Shown here one piece after another: positions 34,752 through 46,217 of a stretch of 64,000 bases of DNA; the first letter of the stretch is position 1, and each line of letters starts with the position of its first letter. The notes beneath the pieces were generated by a model. That model saw only the letters and a program-made list of their open reading frames with translations, searched no databases and was not told the origin of the DNA. The stretch comes from Calonectria ilicicola (Eukaryota > Ascomycota > Sordariomycetes > Hypocreales > Nectriaceae). The DNA is taken from NCBI GenBank assembly GCA_020809705.1, contig CP085826.1:7626001-7690000 (forward strand), in the 5' to 3' direction. The translations under genes were made by a program, and so were the position numbers.

Positions 34752-36587
34752 ATGCTGTCGGCGCGGCGTCTGAACCGGCACTCGCTGCTCCGCCTGGGCG
34801 GGGTGCTGTTCTTCTTCACCCTGGTCGTGCGCTACCTCTGGCCGTCAGTACCACTCGAGTCGGTCGCCTTGGCCCATCGCATGAACGCAAATGTCAGCTC
34901 CACGACGTCGACATACGTGAAGAGCAGCTTCGACTGGAGCAAGGTCAAGTTTGCGCACCCCCCGACGAGTCCGCCCTCGCCCGCGCTGCCCAACACGCGG
35001 GCCTGGTCGTTCCCGCGCATCCAGCACCCCTTCGCCCGCGAGACGACAAGCGAGGCCAGGGCCCGCGACGCCCGCCGGCGGGAGGTTCGCGAGGTTTTTG
35101 TCAAGGACTGGGCCAACTATCGCAAGTATGCATGGGGGCAGGATGCACTCAATCCCATCGCCGCCACCGGCAAGGAGCAGTTTTGCGGCTGGGCCGCTAC
35201 CTTGGTTGACTCGCTCGATACGCTGTGGATCATGGGTATGAGGCACGAATTCGACGAAGCCGTGGCCGCCGTGGCCGAGCTCGACTTTGGAAAGACAAGC
35301 AACAACAGAGTAAACATGTTTGAGACCAATATTCGTTATTTGGGCGGTCTACTGTCCGCATACGACCTTAGCGGGAGGGAGGTGTTGAAGGCTAAAGCTG
35401 TGGAGCTAGGCGACTTGCTGTATGCGGGCTTCAACACACCGAACCGGATGCCCGTGGATTTTATCGATTTTCAGCTGGCAAAGACTGGCAGCGGCCTGAC
35501 GGTCGAGGAATGGGTCGTCCTCGCATCTCCCGGGTCTCTCTCGATGGAAATGACACACCTCTCCCAGATCACTGGGGATAACAAGTACTACGATGCGATT
35601 ACCAAGGTCATGGAGCTCTTTGCAGAGAAGCAGAGCCACACACGAGTACCAGGTTTATGGCCCACTTGGGTATCAATGCGAGATCAAAATCTCGATAGCA
35701 GGGAGGATTTTACCATGGGCGGAGGTGCTGACTCGGCGTTTGAGTATTTGCCCAAGATGCACGCGCTTCTTGGCGGCCAGGTTCCCATGTACCAGAACAT
35801 GACCAAGAACTTCATGAGCGCAGCCGATGAGAACTTATTTTTCCGCCCTATGCTGCCTGACGAGAAAGACGTTTTATTCTCCGGAAACCTCAAGGTCGAC
35901 AAGGACAACAAGGCCTCGTTCGACCCAGAGAGTGAGCATTTGACGTGCTTCATTGGCGGCACCATGGCCCTTGGTGGTCGACTCCTGGGATCCGTCGAAG
36001 ATGTCAAGACGGGAACCAAGCTAGCCAAGGGATGCGCTTATGCCTACCACGCATTCCCGACAGGAATGATGCCCGAGCGATTCAACGCGATACCTTGCAA
36101 CCCCGCCCGCGCAACCGACTGCAGATGGTCTCAGCAGACGTGGATTTTAGAAGCCCACAACCGACCCGAGTTCAAACTCGGACTCCCCAAGGGCTTCACG
36201 ACCGCCAAGGACCCTCGCTACATCCTGCGACCGGAGGCTATCGAGAGCCTCTTCGTCACCTACCGCCTCACAGGCGAGAAAGAGCTTCAAGACTCGGCTT
36301 GGAAAATGTTCAAGGCCATTGCCAAGGGAACCGAGGTGGAACACGGCCACGCGGCTGTCAAGGACGTTACTTCAACCGAAGAAACATTAGAAAAGGAAGA
36401 CTACATGGAGGTAAGACGAACCCGCATTCTTTTTTATCCACTGTATCGCAAACTAACCCGCCCGCAGAGCTTTTGGCTCGCTGAGACACTGAAATACTTT
36501 TACCTCATCTTTTCCCCGCCAGACGTCATCAGTCTGGACGAATTCGTCTTGAACACAGAAGCCCACCCATTCAGAATGCCCAAATAA
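34752..36587 (+). CDS. GH47 class I alpha-1,2-mannosidase
   Basis: Secretory-pathway mannosidase of 592 residues, trimming alpha-1,2-mannose from N-glycans. Exon 1 is 34752-36410 and exon 2 is 36468-36587; the 57-nt intron has an ACTAACC branch and does not break the frame, so it could be missed. An N-terminal signal anchor (LLRLGGVLFFFTLVVRYLW) precedes a Pro/Ser-rich stem. GH47 motifs: FCGWAATLVDSLDTLWIMGM, NMFETNIRYLGGLLSAYDL, FTMGGGADSAFEYLPK, HLTCFIGGTMALG, RYILRPEAIESLFVTYRLTG, and LNTEAHPF with the Ca-binding Thr. The Cys residues of the family disulfide appear present (HLTCFIGG and GCAYAYHAF). It is full length, with Golgi or ER location inferred from the anchor. Confidence 0.94.
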   Translation: MLSARRLNRHSLLRLGGVLFFFTLVVRYLWPSVPLESVALAHRMNANVSSTTSTYVKSSFDWSKVKFAHPPTSPPSPALPNTRAWSFPRIQHPFARETTSEARARDARRREVREVFVKDWANYRKYAWGQDALNPIAATGKEQFCGWAATLVDSLDTLWIMGMRHEFDEAVAAVAELDFGKTSNNRVNMFETNIRYLGGLLSAYDLSGREVLKAKAVELGDLLYAGFNTPNRMPVDFIDFQLAKTGSGLTVEEWVVLASPGSLSMEMTHLSQITGDNKYYDAITKVMELFAEKQSHTRVPGLWPTWVSMRDQNLDSREDFTMGGGADSAFEYLPKMHALLGGQVPMYQNMTKNFMSAADENLFFRPMLPDEKDVLFSGNLKVDKDNKASFDPESEHLTCFIGGTMALGGRLLGSVEDVKTGTKLAKGCAYAYHAFPTGMMPERFNAIPCNPARATDCRWSQQTWILEAHNRPEFKLGLPKGFTTAKDPRYILRPEAIESLFVTYRLTGEKELQDSAWKMFKAIAKGTEVEHGHAAVKDVTSTEETLEKEDYMEVRRTRILFYPLYRKLTRPQSFWLAETLKYFYLIFSPPDVISLDEFVLNTEAHPFRMPK

Positions 36588-37024
36588 AAGGCTACATTAT
36601 GGAATAAATTACAATCATGTATGAGAATAGAAAATAGCCAGGATGGCTCATAGATATTTCTTTACTATTAATGAAACAGAGCACACTCCAGCTCCAAGGT
36701 GGAGCTTCATCGTGTATTGCATGAACCAAGATCGGCTAGTCGATTTCCCGCCTCGTCAACTGCCGAGTGAGCCATCAACGCCCCAACCAAGCCCAATGGA
36801 ATCAGCGGATAAAACCTCTGCCACGGCATTAGCACGTAAAATTTAGGCGGTTCGTTGTGCCGGAAAAGTGGTATCCATGCTCCGCGCTTGTTCACCCCCA
36901 GACTTCACGCCCCGCGATCTGGTACAAGAGATGCGAGATCTCTTTTGGCTTTTTAGCTTTGAGGTCCTGGTAGTTTCATCTGATCTAAGCGTTTTGGAAA
37001 TAGACCACTAGACCAATATTCATC
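36588..37024. other. Intergenic region
   Basis: 437 bp between the GH47 gene and the first cluster gene; presumably the dehydrogenase promoter. A GGATAA occurs near 36808 but without the inverted partner expected of a QutA site. Confidence 0.45.
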
Positions 37025-37960
37025 ATGGCGGACAACAAGCTCACTCAGCCCTTGCGAACCTATCTTTTTGGCACTCCGATTCAAAAATCTCTGTCCCCGT
37101 TACTTCTTTCCACCATTTTCAAGGCCCTCGATGTCCCCTGGACCTACGATAAGATTGATTCCAAAGAGAAGAATGATTTCCTGCCAAAACTCAAGGCAGA
37201 TGACTGCGTGGGCGCGGCAGTCACCATGCCCCACAAGATCACATTTATGGACGAGTGCGACGAGGTGACTGATGAGGCCCAAGCAATTGGCGCCATCAAC
37301 ACCGTCATTGTCCGAAAGGATGCGGACACCGGAGCCAGAAAATATATCGGGACCAACACTGACTGCGTTGGAGTCCGCGAAGCCTTATTGAACAACTTTC
37401 CCGACATCTTGCATCAGGCCAAAGGCAAGCCTGGCCTGGTGATTGGCGGCGGAGGTGCAGCTCGCAGCGCCATCTATGCCCTCTACAAATGGATGGGATG
37501 CTCAGAGGTATACATTGTCAACCGTATTGAGCAAGAAGTTACCGACATTATCGCGTCCTTCACTGCCGTTGACAAGACGGCCAAATTGAGGTACATCTCC
37601 ACGGTTGAGCAAGCTAGAAGCCTCGAGGCCCCGGTGGTCGTTGTAGGTACGGTGCCGGATTACCCTCCCAGTTCTGAAGGAGAGATTCTGGCTCGAAATA
37701 TTAGCATTGAGTTCCTCAAGAAGGAATCGAAGGGATACGTGCTGGAAATGTGTTACAACCCTAAAATCGTGACTGAGTTCTACACACTGTCAGAAGAGCA
37801 AGGATGGCAAGTTATTCCCGGAACAGAAGCAATGATTTATCAGGGAATTGCACAAGCAGTGCTTTGGACGGAGCGACCCTTGCAAGAAATGCCGTTCCAT
37901 ACTGCGAAAGAAGCAATTGCTGCAGCTCTTTCCGAGCGACAAAAGAACGGATTGCCATAG
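37025..37960 (+). CDS. Shikimate/quinate dehydrogenase-like protein 1
   Basis: NAD(P)-dependent hydroaromatic dehydrogenase of 311 residues, single exon, close to the size of fungal quinate dehydrogenases (QutB/QA-3, about 320-330). Substrate motifs are complete: YLFGTPIQKSLSPLL with the carboxylate-binding Ser residues, TMPHKITF with the catalytic Lys, GAINTV with the Asn, and GTNTDCVGVREAL with the catalytic Asp. The Rossmann loop is VIGGGGAARSAIYAL. The end of the substrate site is AMIYQGIAQAVLW with the conserved Gln. It would oxidise quinate or shikimate to the 3-dehydro form, the entry to the pathway encoded downstream. Along with the protein at 50784-51686 it is one of two candidates for the true quinate dehydrogenase; sequence alone does not decide. 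Confidence 0.9.
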   Translation: MADNKLTQPLRTYLFGTPIQKSLSPLLLSTIFKALDVPWTYDKIDSKEKNDFLPKLKADDCVGAAVTMPHKITFMDECDEVTDEAQAIGAINTVIVRKDADTGARKYIGTNTDCVGVREALLNNFPDILHQAKGKPGLVIGGGGAARSAIYALYKWMGCSEVYIVNRIEQEVTDIIASFTAVDKTAKLRYISTVEQARSLEAPVVVVGTVPDYPPSSEGEILARNISIEFLKKESKGYVLEMCYNPKIVTEFYTLSEEQGWQVIPGTEAMIYQGIAQAVLWTERPLQEMPFHTAKEAIAAALSERQKNGLP

Positions 37961-38222
37961 ACTAGACTTGGAGGTTATAAATGCGAGAAATTGGATAAAT
38001 TGACCATGAGATATATATTTTGTTCACAGATTTTTTAAAAGGTGCTGCAATCTACTGACGCGATCAATAATTCATCATAGTAGCTGGGACTAGGGTCGAG
38101 ATAATTCAGAAGAGGAGCTCAACTATTAGCGTCGAGTCTGAGAGAGAGCGAGTCCACAGAATAAGTAGAATAGTGAGCATGGATTGTGTTGTCTTATCCT
38201 CAAACAATACATCAAGTCTGAA

Positions 38223-40129
38223 TTATGAGTATATAGTGTGCCCATTCACGACAGCGTTTTCCCCTTCATGGCCAAATAACACAGAGACCTTCACTACATC
38301 TCTATTCCTCACTGGTTCGGCACTTGATGATCTGTTCTGACGAGAAAGATCCTCAAAACTAGTCTCAAATGTGACTGGGACTTTCTTCATCAGGCTCCCT
38401 GAGAACCCAGCTCCTTGTAAGACTTGCAAAGTATTTGCATCTGCTGCAGCCAGTAGTGAAATCAGTCCAAAATCCTGGCTCACAGGGCTTTTCCTGTAAA
38501 AGATAAGCCGAACGGCAATGAATACTATCATAACAGCTGGCTGAAATGCGAGAACAAAGTAAATGGCCCAGCCTCTTTTCAATGTAGTCCGAATCAACTT
38601 GATCGTGGTAATCACAGTGTAGCCTTTCGACCTGGGATCTGTTTCTTGGTTCCACACCTCGACACCGTTAAGGGATGTGATGCGTGCCCAAACCACTGAA
38701 GCAACCAAGGTAGCGTCGTTTAGAATGTTCTTCCTGTATCTCGAATTATCTGTCCATTTGGAATATCCATACTCCCGAAATCTGTAATCATATTCTGTAA
38801 TGGCTGATCCGAATAGTTGACCTATTCCCAGCCAATTGGGATATAGGTAGTCAAAATTAGGTTTGGCGTTGCTGCGAATTGTGGCATTTGCCAGGGAAAT
38901 TGAATCGGCGGTTATAGTCCACGTAGCATCGACCGGAAACCGAGAGAGGCTATACTGATGGACTTGGCTACCATAAGACTCATTATTCCATAGTGTTGTC
39001 CACCAGGACATCCAAACAGTTGAATACGTATACCCATCGGGTGTCATTATCCCAAGCCAGAACGATTCGTTATACACCCAGTTCTGAAACGCAACACTGT
39101 TCGTCCCGGAGCCGCTGATATCACTATAGAATGTACCATTGAGCCACTGCTTGCTTTCCATGAAAGTTGTGTTTAAGGAGCAAACTGTTGCGTTGACGGT
39201 TGCAGTTATTTCCCTTATATCACCAGTTTCAAGATTGGCTTGAATATCTCTAACATCGTAGGCAAGCGGTCCGTCCAGCATTGCAGTTGTTGAGTCATTT
39301 ACGACAAACATGTTAAACCCATACGTTCGGTTAAAACCTGGATCAGAGAACCAAGGTAAGGTGGCATTAACAAATAAAGATAGCCCGAAACCTATGTTTT
39401 GCGTATTAGGAGGACCCGTATATCCAAAGTTGAGGATCGTCTCAGTTGTTTCTGAACTGCTCTGTCCACCAGAAAAGACTTTATATGCTGCGCTTAGACC
39501 TAAGGGGACCAATAGTAGAGCTATTAAATTGGTCGATATTTCCAAGTAATGCGTTCTGCGAGGGGGTTGCAAAATACTATGGCATCTAGATTCTGCAAGG
39601 TTGTTGGCCTTTGTGTGCATGCGCGATTCCCACATTCAAGGCATATAAGGAGATACTGGAGCGATTTCCGGGTGCAATATCCCATTATGGAAACACAGAA
39701 CCCAAGGACTACTAACTGATAAGTCTGCGCTATCCGAACAGCTACACGCTCTGCTGCAACGGATATGATAGCAATGATGAATGCAGTGAGGCAGATGAGG
39801 ACACCTGCAAGTTCGGTCAAGGACAGCAACTTTCTGCTCATCGGCTTTCCTAATGCAATCACAGGAGGAGAGCACATGATTTCTTGGGATTTGGATGCCG
39901 TGGGAGATTGTAGTGCCATGCTGGGGGCTCCTGTCGACGTCGCAAACTCCTCGAGTAAAATCTTCCCGGATGGTTGCTCAGAGAGATCCTCATGGATATT
40001 CTCTTGATCCTGACTACTTCTGGAAAGTCGCGGCGACATTCCTGGATCTCTTGCACGACTTCCAGGCCTTTCCGTATCAACCTGATAATAATGTCTCTTA
40101 GAACGTCGGAGAAGATTACCTCTCATCAT
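38223..40129 (-). pseudogene. Polytopic membrane protein of unknown function, apparent frameshift
   Basis: From ATG 40129 the frame has a basic N terminus, then two membrane segments (SLTELAGVLICLTAFIIAI and TYQLVVLGFCVSIMGY), and stops just after RITWKYRPI at 39524. The +1 frame picks up at once with LIALLLVPLGLSAAYKVF, then a large extracellular-looking domain with many N-glycosylation sequons (NATL, NRTY, NDST, NATV, NTTF, NESF). It ends with a further membrane segment (WAIYFVLAFQPAVMIVFIAV) and a cytosolic tail to 38223. The layout resembles a family of fungal surface proteins of unknown role. No splice pair fits the junction near 39526-39534, so a one-base indel is likely. It is either a recent pseudogene or a sequence error. 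Confidence 0.6.
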
Positions 40130-41975
40130 ATCTGCGACGACGGTAAAGAAATATTGTATGAGTGTGGTTAAATGCCTTATCTAAATCACGGGGGACCAGT
40201 AAGTCGGAGCTCCCATGCTAGTTGGAAGCGTGCTACATGAAACACAGAGGTAGCATAATCCTAAAGAAATCAGGCAAACCAGTCTTGTATGTCAGGAATC
40301 CTCAAATATGTATTTGGGATGGGGATAAAAACCCCGCATACGTCTATAATTAATTTGTAAATACCTGAAATCAATGCTAGATAACAGGTGGCACTAGGAT
40401 TATCACATGAGTTGTGCCACCGATGCTCCTGGGAATCCTTCATGTGTTATCGTGGCACTCATAGAAAAGTGCACAACGCCATGTCCGATGCCCCGGTCCT
40501 GGAGGATTGTAACTATCGACCCCCAACGTAAGGAAACAAGTTTTTTAGGCGAGCTAATCTGGCTTCTAGAGCGAGATTGGGAAGGGAAGGGATGAGAATT
40601 AGTTGAGTAAAATTTATTGAGTGCGGGCTATTGTATCTTCTTCATTGTTGCTTGCCTTTTCGGCAACGTCATAGTCGGGCTTCCTCCGGCAGGCCCACAT
40701 TCACACCATTTGGATTAATCCCACAGATGCATTCGACTCATTTAGGGACAATCTTTAGTTTTCGTATATAGAATATTCGTTTTTTTTTTTTTTTGCATGC
40801 ATATGTACCAAGTGCCGTATTTTATATATATACATATATTTTCAGAGCGATAGTCGCCCCTTTGCGTTTTTCTTCATTTTTTCCCTTGCCTTTCTTCCTC
40901 GTGTCTCGTGGACTGAATCGCTCGACAGGCCTCATTGCTTAACCAAGGCATGGACCATCTAAGAGCTCATTATGCATCTTCTATCCGCTGTAGCTCACCC
41001 TCCAAACTTTCTGCCTTTTTTTCTTTTCTGTTGTCTTTTCTGTTGGTTTTTCTTTTTTGCCAAGTATTCACGATAAGATGTGCATGTGTACTGTCATGAA
41101 ACGGGTGGTAGGTTGTGAGTTGAACGTCATGAGGAATAGGCCTGATTGGGGGGCCTGGTAGTAGGGGTCAAAACAATCTCAAGATTTAGATATATGACAC
41201 TTGGCATTCATTATTCAATCCAGTGGCAACGCGTAGCTTTGTACATACTGTCCTGCTACAATTACATCCGTCAGGTCGTGTTCTGGGTTTTCGTTGCACA
41301 TAACATATTCTAGAAAAATTCCTCAAAAGGAATAGATAACAATTATCTCCCCAGAATCAACAAAAACGTGCATACGAAGGTGAGTGTTGGGATGCTCTGC
41401 AACTCAATGCGCGCACTTGTTCCGAGTGAACAAAACGGATTTCTGGGGTAAAGTGATGCAGGTAACCAATCATCAAGGAGCGGCAAAGATCTTTACCGCT
41501 CTGTCTCCGCACTGGGGGAGTAGCGAATGCGGGGGATGGGCTTAGAAGAGGCGAACTAAGTTTGGAGCCAGATGCTGACATTAAAAGTCGGACAGATTTG
41601 ATATTATTATTGTCGCTCGAATGAGGAACATGAACCTTGCAGAAGTGACTCTAGGCGCAATATTGTGGATTATTGGGGGTTTTCTGCCCATAAGAAAATT
41701 AGGGATGCAGTAAATATTTTCTCTCAAATTTCATGCGGTAATATTCGACGAAGAAATAGTACATCTTGTGGACCTTGGAAATGCCTGACACTAGCACACA
41801 TGCACCCATATTTTTGGACCTCTCTGGAGCCCAACACCGGCGACAGTAGGCATTTCACCAATTGACCACCATTCTTCCCGTGACTTTTCCATGCTGCCAT
41901 GAGAACCTTGGAACCGTTCATTCTCCTTTGAATCCACCTTCCCGGAGCGAGAAAATACATGGGTTGACATGAAGC
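40130..41975. other. Intergenic region upstream of the qutA-like gene
   Basis: 1.85 kb, without a recognisable gene. A 15-base T tract sits at 40780-40794, followed by TATATATATACATATA at about 40824-40840. Long pyrimidine-rich stretches cover about 40855-41060, as often seen in fungal promoters and 5' leaders. Probably the qutA-like promoter and the upstream gene's 5' flank. Confidence 0.5.
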
Positions 41976-44513
41976 ATGGGGAGCGGCAGCACCCCTGAAG
42001 GCAATTCAGCCAGGCCTCACCACCAGCCACCACAGCAAGACTTGCGACCAACGCAGGCTAAGCGACCGAGGACGGAAGTGGATGAAACCACAGAGACTGC
42101 GAGCGCGAAGGCTCGAATACGCGTTACGCGAGCTTGCGATGAGTGTCGCAGGCGAAAAGACCGCTGTGATGGTCAGCGACCGTCATGCCAGCCATGTCTG
42201 GCCGCCAAGCGAACATGCGCCTACAATCCGTCCAAGAAGCGAGGATTGCGCACAGGCTATGTGAGGTCACTAGAGATTCTTTTTGGATTTTTAATCGGAA
42301 CTGTGGATGGCATGGAGCCATGGGCATGTTCTGTCTTGGAGGGTGACGCTCCAAGCCCCAAGCTGCACCTACGGCCACCCACAGACAAGGTGGATGATGC
42401 CGCTGAATTTGCCATGAGCACTTGGAGAAAGAGCGATGTCCTCAAAAAGCTGGAAAGTGTACTGTCATCAACAGAATCACAGGATGACGAGGACGAATCT
42501 TCCGAGGGTTTGAAGAGGAGATTGGCTCAGGCCCTGGAGAAGATAGACAGTCTCCAAGAATCTCCAGATGGGACGGGAGCTCAAGGGCCGAATCGCCTCC
42601 CCATTAGCCCAATGGATACAGATTCAACATCTCCAATGGTACTACACCCGCCTCCTTCCAGTTCTGGTGTGCCGCAGCATCAAAGCGCTCATGCGACAAA
42701 TGCCATGGCCCCGGCGGCTGCGTTTTATGAGGGATTGGATCTACCCCCGCAGGAGATTCAGGAAACGGGTCAGCAGAAACTCCCACCAAATTGGTCATAT
42801 CTGCTCGATATTTACTTCTCCAATACCCACTGCTGGTTCCCTATCTCTAGGAAACAAGATTTGCTGCGGACAGCCTACACTCTCGCCAACACCGAGACAC
42901 AAAATGTGACAAGCCCCTACGGTGGGGGGGACGAAGCATTTCTTTGGGCCGCATTGGCATATTCTTCAAACCAGAGCGACAATATTGAGTCCATTCGCGG
43001 GCAGACGCCTCAAATCCAAGGGTTAACAAAAAAGTTACATGACAACGCGAAACGTCTGGCCACCTTGGAGGCGGGCGGGTATGAGATGGGGCATGTTCGA
43101 GCTTTGCTGATACTTACTCTTTTTGAGATTTCCCGTGGTTCTTGGAGCACCGCATGGGTCACTATCGGAAAGGCTGTGTATGTGTCAAGTTCCCTCAACC
43201 TCATAAACCCCATCGTGCAGACCGCAGTCAGACTTGAGGAAGGCATCAAAAGGTCACTGCTAGGGTGCATTGCTCTGGAGACTTTGCTGGCAGCCAAAGT
43301 TCATTCAAGGCCGTATTTTAGACGCTCGGATATTCAGCGGATTGGTCCTCTTGAAACAGACGGGATAGAAGAATGGGAGCCGTGGCAGCCGCGCTTGAAC
43401 GGAGGACAACACATGCCAAGCAGCGGAATCCCAGGCCAACAAAGCCCAGGACAGGTTTTAAGCTTATTTTCGCAATTCATTGACACCATGGGTCTTGTTA
43501 ATGACCTGTTGGTTGGACAAAATGTGGGAACTAATGACGCGTCGTTGCGTCAAACTGAACAAATCTTGAGGCGTTGGAAGCAAACTGTTTCTTCTCGCGA
43601 TGGCGATCCCTCGAACAGCGAGGTTCCCCCGCAAGTATTGAATCTTCGCCTGGCTTTTGACTACGTTGTCCAGGTTATATCATCTCAAGAATTCCCTATC
43701 CGCGACCCGCAGATTAATCATTCTGCCACCGACAGATGGGATTACACACGCCAATTGAGCAATGCTTTGAAAGCACGAGTCCAGAGTGTCGAAGCTCTCT
43801 GGATACCGCCTGCTACACCAATATATCTATCTTTGTTCAACGAATCACTAGAAGCATGTCGAAATCCACTTGGGAACAGTCTCCTCGAAGATTACCGGAG
43901 GTTGTGTCAAGATTCGCTGTCTGAAATGGAACAGACATGGTGGAACATTAAGAATGGATCCGCGTTTAACTTTTCGAATTTTCAAGACCAGAACTTTTCC
44001 GGTGAATACGAGCAGCAGCCACCTCAAACCCCTCGCAGCTTGGTTCAAAGAATGGGGATGCGGATTGCGTCTCTCACTCCACTGGGTTCAGATCATCCAT
44101 TCACTGGCCAAAACATTGCATCGCAAACGGGAATGGCCTCTTCTGTATCCAACACAGCAATTAAAGACTCAAGAAATGTAGGCAGCGTGCGACTTGATGA
44201 TCAGCAGGTTGTTGGGAATGCGACATTTCCGGGGCAAAACGAGACTGCAGCTGGTTCTAGGTCAAGCAAAGAAGTGGGATTGGATCAATTTCCTGACGAT
44301 TTAATGGGGACAATGGGAGATGATGAGCTATTTGATAGCCTGGCTACTTTGGATCCAACTGATTGGTAAGATATAGATTATCAATGGAAAATTGCGGTTC
44401 CTAACCATATTCTTTTTAGGGTTGCAAACCCCTCAGATTTCATGAGGCATCTCGGAGTCCCTCACGACGCGTCCACGGATATCCAATCTTTATTCAATGC
44501 AGATCCAACATGA
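41976..44513 (+). CDS. qutA: QutA/QA-1F-like Zn2Cys6 activator of quinate catabolism
   Basis: Predicted pathway-specific activator, 827 residues, nearly the size of known QutA and QA-1F. Exon 1 is 41976-44365 and exon 2 is 44420-44513; the 54-nt intron changes WPTDW-stop into PTDWVANPSDFMRHLG. The binuclear zinc cluster is RACDECRRRKDRCDG..PSCQPC......C near residues 50-80. It is followed directly by YNPSKKRGLRTGYVRSLEI, a stretch I recognise as characteristic of QutA/QA-1F. A fungal_trans region follows, and the C terminus is acidic. In the known system the activator is held inactive by the QutR/QA-1S repressor until quinate is present; a matching repressor gene lies at 55690. This fixes the identity of the cluster. 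Confidence 0.9.
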
Positions 44514-45011
44514 TGTGTGGAATTGCTAGACCGGGTGGAAATGTCAGGGGGAAATATTCAGCCATTGGCGCCAACATATCAGGGTGAGCCTGTAGTTTCG
44601 CCAAGAAGATTGATAATATTCGCCCACAAAGATATGAATCAGAATATCATGAATTCATGACTGTATAAAAGTCCTACCACAATCGAACCGAGCCCCGCTT
44701 GTTAGTGATTGGTTGATGGTGGCTGACCATGCATACTGCTGCCTTAGGTGATAAATTTCACTGGCTGATGATCTCGCCAAGACCAACATGTATAAGCACT
44801 AGACGAGTACTGTTGGACGAGCCGTACACTCTATACGTGCCCAACATTAGGCATTAACAGCCAGATACCAAGTCCCTGCCTCGTGTGAACGCTTTTCTCG
44901 ACTTGTTTGGATGATGACAATCACCTGATGTCAGAAAATTTGGTTCCCAATATCACTGTGGTTAATGTTGTTAAACTGATTTATCTTTGAGATTACATGC
45001 TTTAGAGCCAA
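44514..45011. other. Intergenic region
   Basis: 498 bp between the activator gene and an unknown gene on the same strand. No gene or strong repeat; a short palindrome CATGAATTCATG lies near 44647. Confidence 0.45.
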
Positions 45012-45816
45012 ATGACGTACGTTCCCTTATTTTCGGATCATTTCCGTCCGACCATCGATGATGCCGATCAAGTACGTGGTATACTAGAGAGCAAGGGTAA
45101 ATTGCCTTCGGAGATTGCAGTCCGAATTCTCTCACTCGGTTATGGCCCATGCCTTACGAAGTATAGAGAGTATGGGCGGGAGTATCGCGCAAAGTACTCT
45201 GAATCAGGCCGCGACTACAGTGTTGCGGGCCTCCAACTTATGACAGACCCCATTCCCACTGGTTTCAAGACTGTCATCCCAAAAAGCATAACTTTTCGAA
45301 TCAGGGCGGCCGACCAAGGATGGGCTACTTTCGGCGGAGATGGTACTTTTCATAATAGTCATACATGGTTCGAGGCCAGCATTCTACGTCCCCTTCACAC
45401 AAGTAGTGAGAATTCAGCGCTTGAAAACTTGGAATCGAAAGAATGGTGGGACGTCAGGTCTGCAAGGGCCGACCTAAATGATAAAGGATGGGATTTTGTG
45501 GAGAAGGAGGAAGGCGTTTTAGCATGGAAGGTATCCAACAACATCACAGCAAGAAGCGAGTATCAAGACTATACTGTCGAATGGAGGAGAGGAATAGAGA
45601 CGCATATTGAAGATGAACGAGCGGTAGGAAAGGGAGAAGGTTTCCTAGAGCTCCTCGAACGGGGATTTATAGTTGTGGTATGGGCAAGGGCAGAGGTATG
45701 TGCTCCAGTTGTGTCGTATCGCTCTCGAAGCTGTTGGCTAACCAGAATTTCAGCAGGCAGCTTGGAAAAATAAAGTGGGAGAAATGGCCGTCGAGATTAG
45801 GTTTGAGGTTCCGTAG
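45012..45816 (+). CDS. Conserved-looking protein of unknown function
   Basis: 248 residues. Exon 1 is 45012-45695 and exon 2 is 45754-45816; the 58-nt intron has a GGCTAACC branch site and its removal replaces an unlikely tail with EQAAWKNKVGEMAVEIRFEV. The acceptor is CAGCAG, so one residue may vary. There is no signal peptide or membrane segment. The middle (GFKTVIPKSITFRIRAADQG, SHTWFEASIL) and the end (ERGFIVVVWARAE) suggest a beta-rich fold. The N-terminal SEIAVRILSLGYGP gives no family I recognise. It lies inside the hydroaromatic cluster, just upstream of the transposon, and may or may not take part in the pathway. Confidence 0.65.
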
Positions 45817-46020
45817 TTGTTCGACCCCAAAACCACATCTTAGATTTGCTCTACAATCAATATGAAAGAAAACACCGAGTTACCTGATATACTTGTTATC
45901 TAAAACGATTAGACACTAAAATTGAAAGACTCTGCAGCCGTGTGAACAATGCCAACTAGAGCGTTTTTGGCGGGAATGACGTTAGTGTCCACCGGAATTG
46001 AATTCTGCCGGTCGGGTATA

Positions 46021-46131
46021 CCCGCCGGGTTGACTAAGCCGTTGCTACGCTGGGGCGGCTTAAGCCCCCGCCTCTCCTCTGGAGAGGCGGTAACATAACC
46101 CGTATCTTCGTAGTTGGCATATCCAAGTTTT
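46021..46131 (+). repeat. Left terminal inverted repeat
   Basis: Starts CCCGCCGGGTTGACTAAGCC and matches the reverse complement of 48770-48878 with scattered differences. The best-conserved inner part is TATCTTCGTAGTTGGC. Confidence 0.9.
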
Positions 46132-46217
46132 TAAACCTCAACGCACCACAACACCACCATTTCACGTCCAAATTGACTCAAATTAAAGAAACACATTTAT
46201 TGTGATCTTATTTCACT

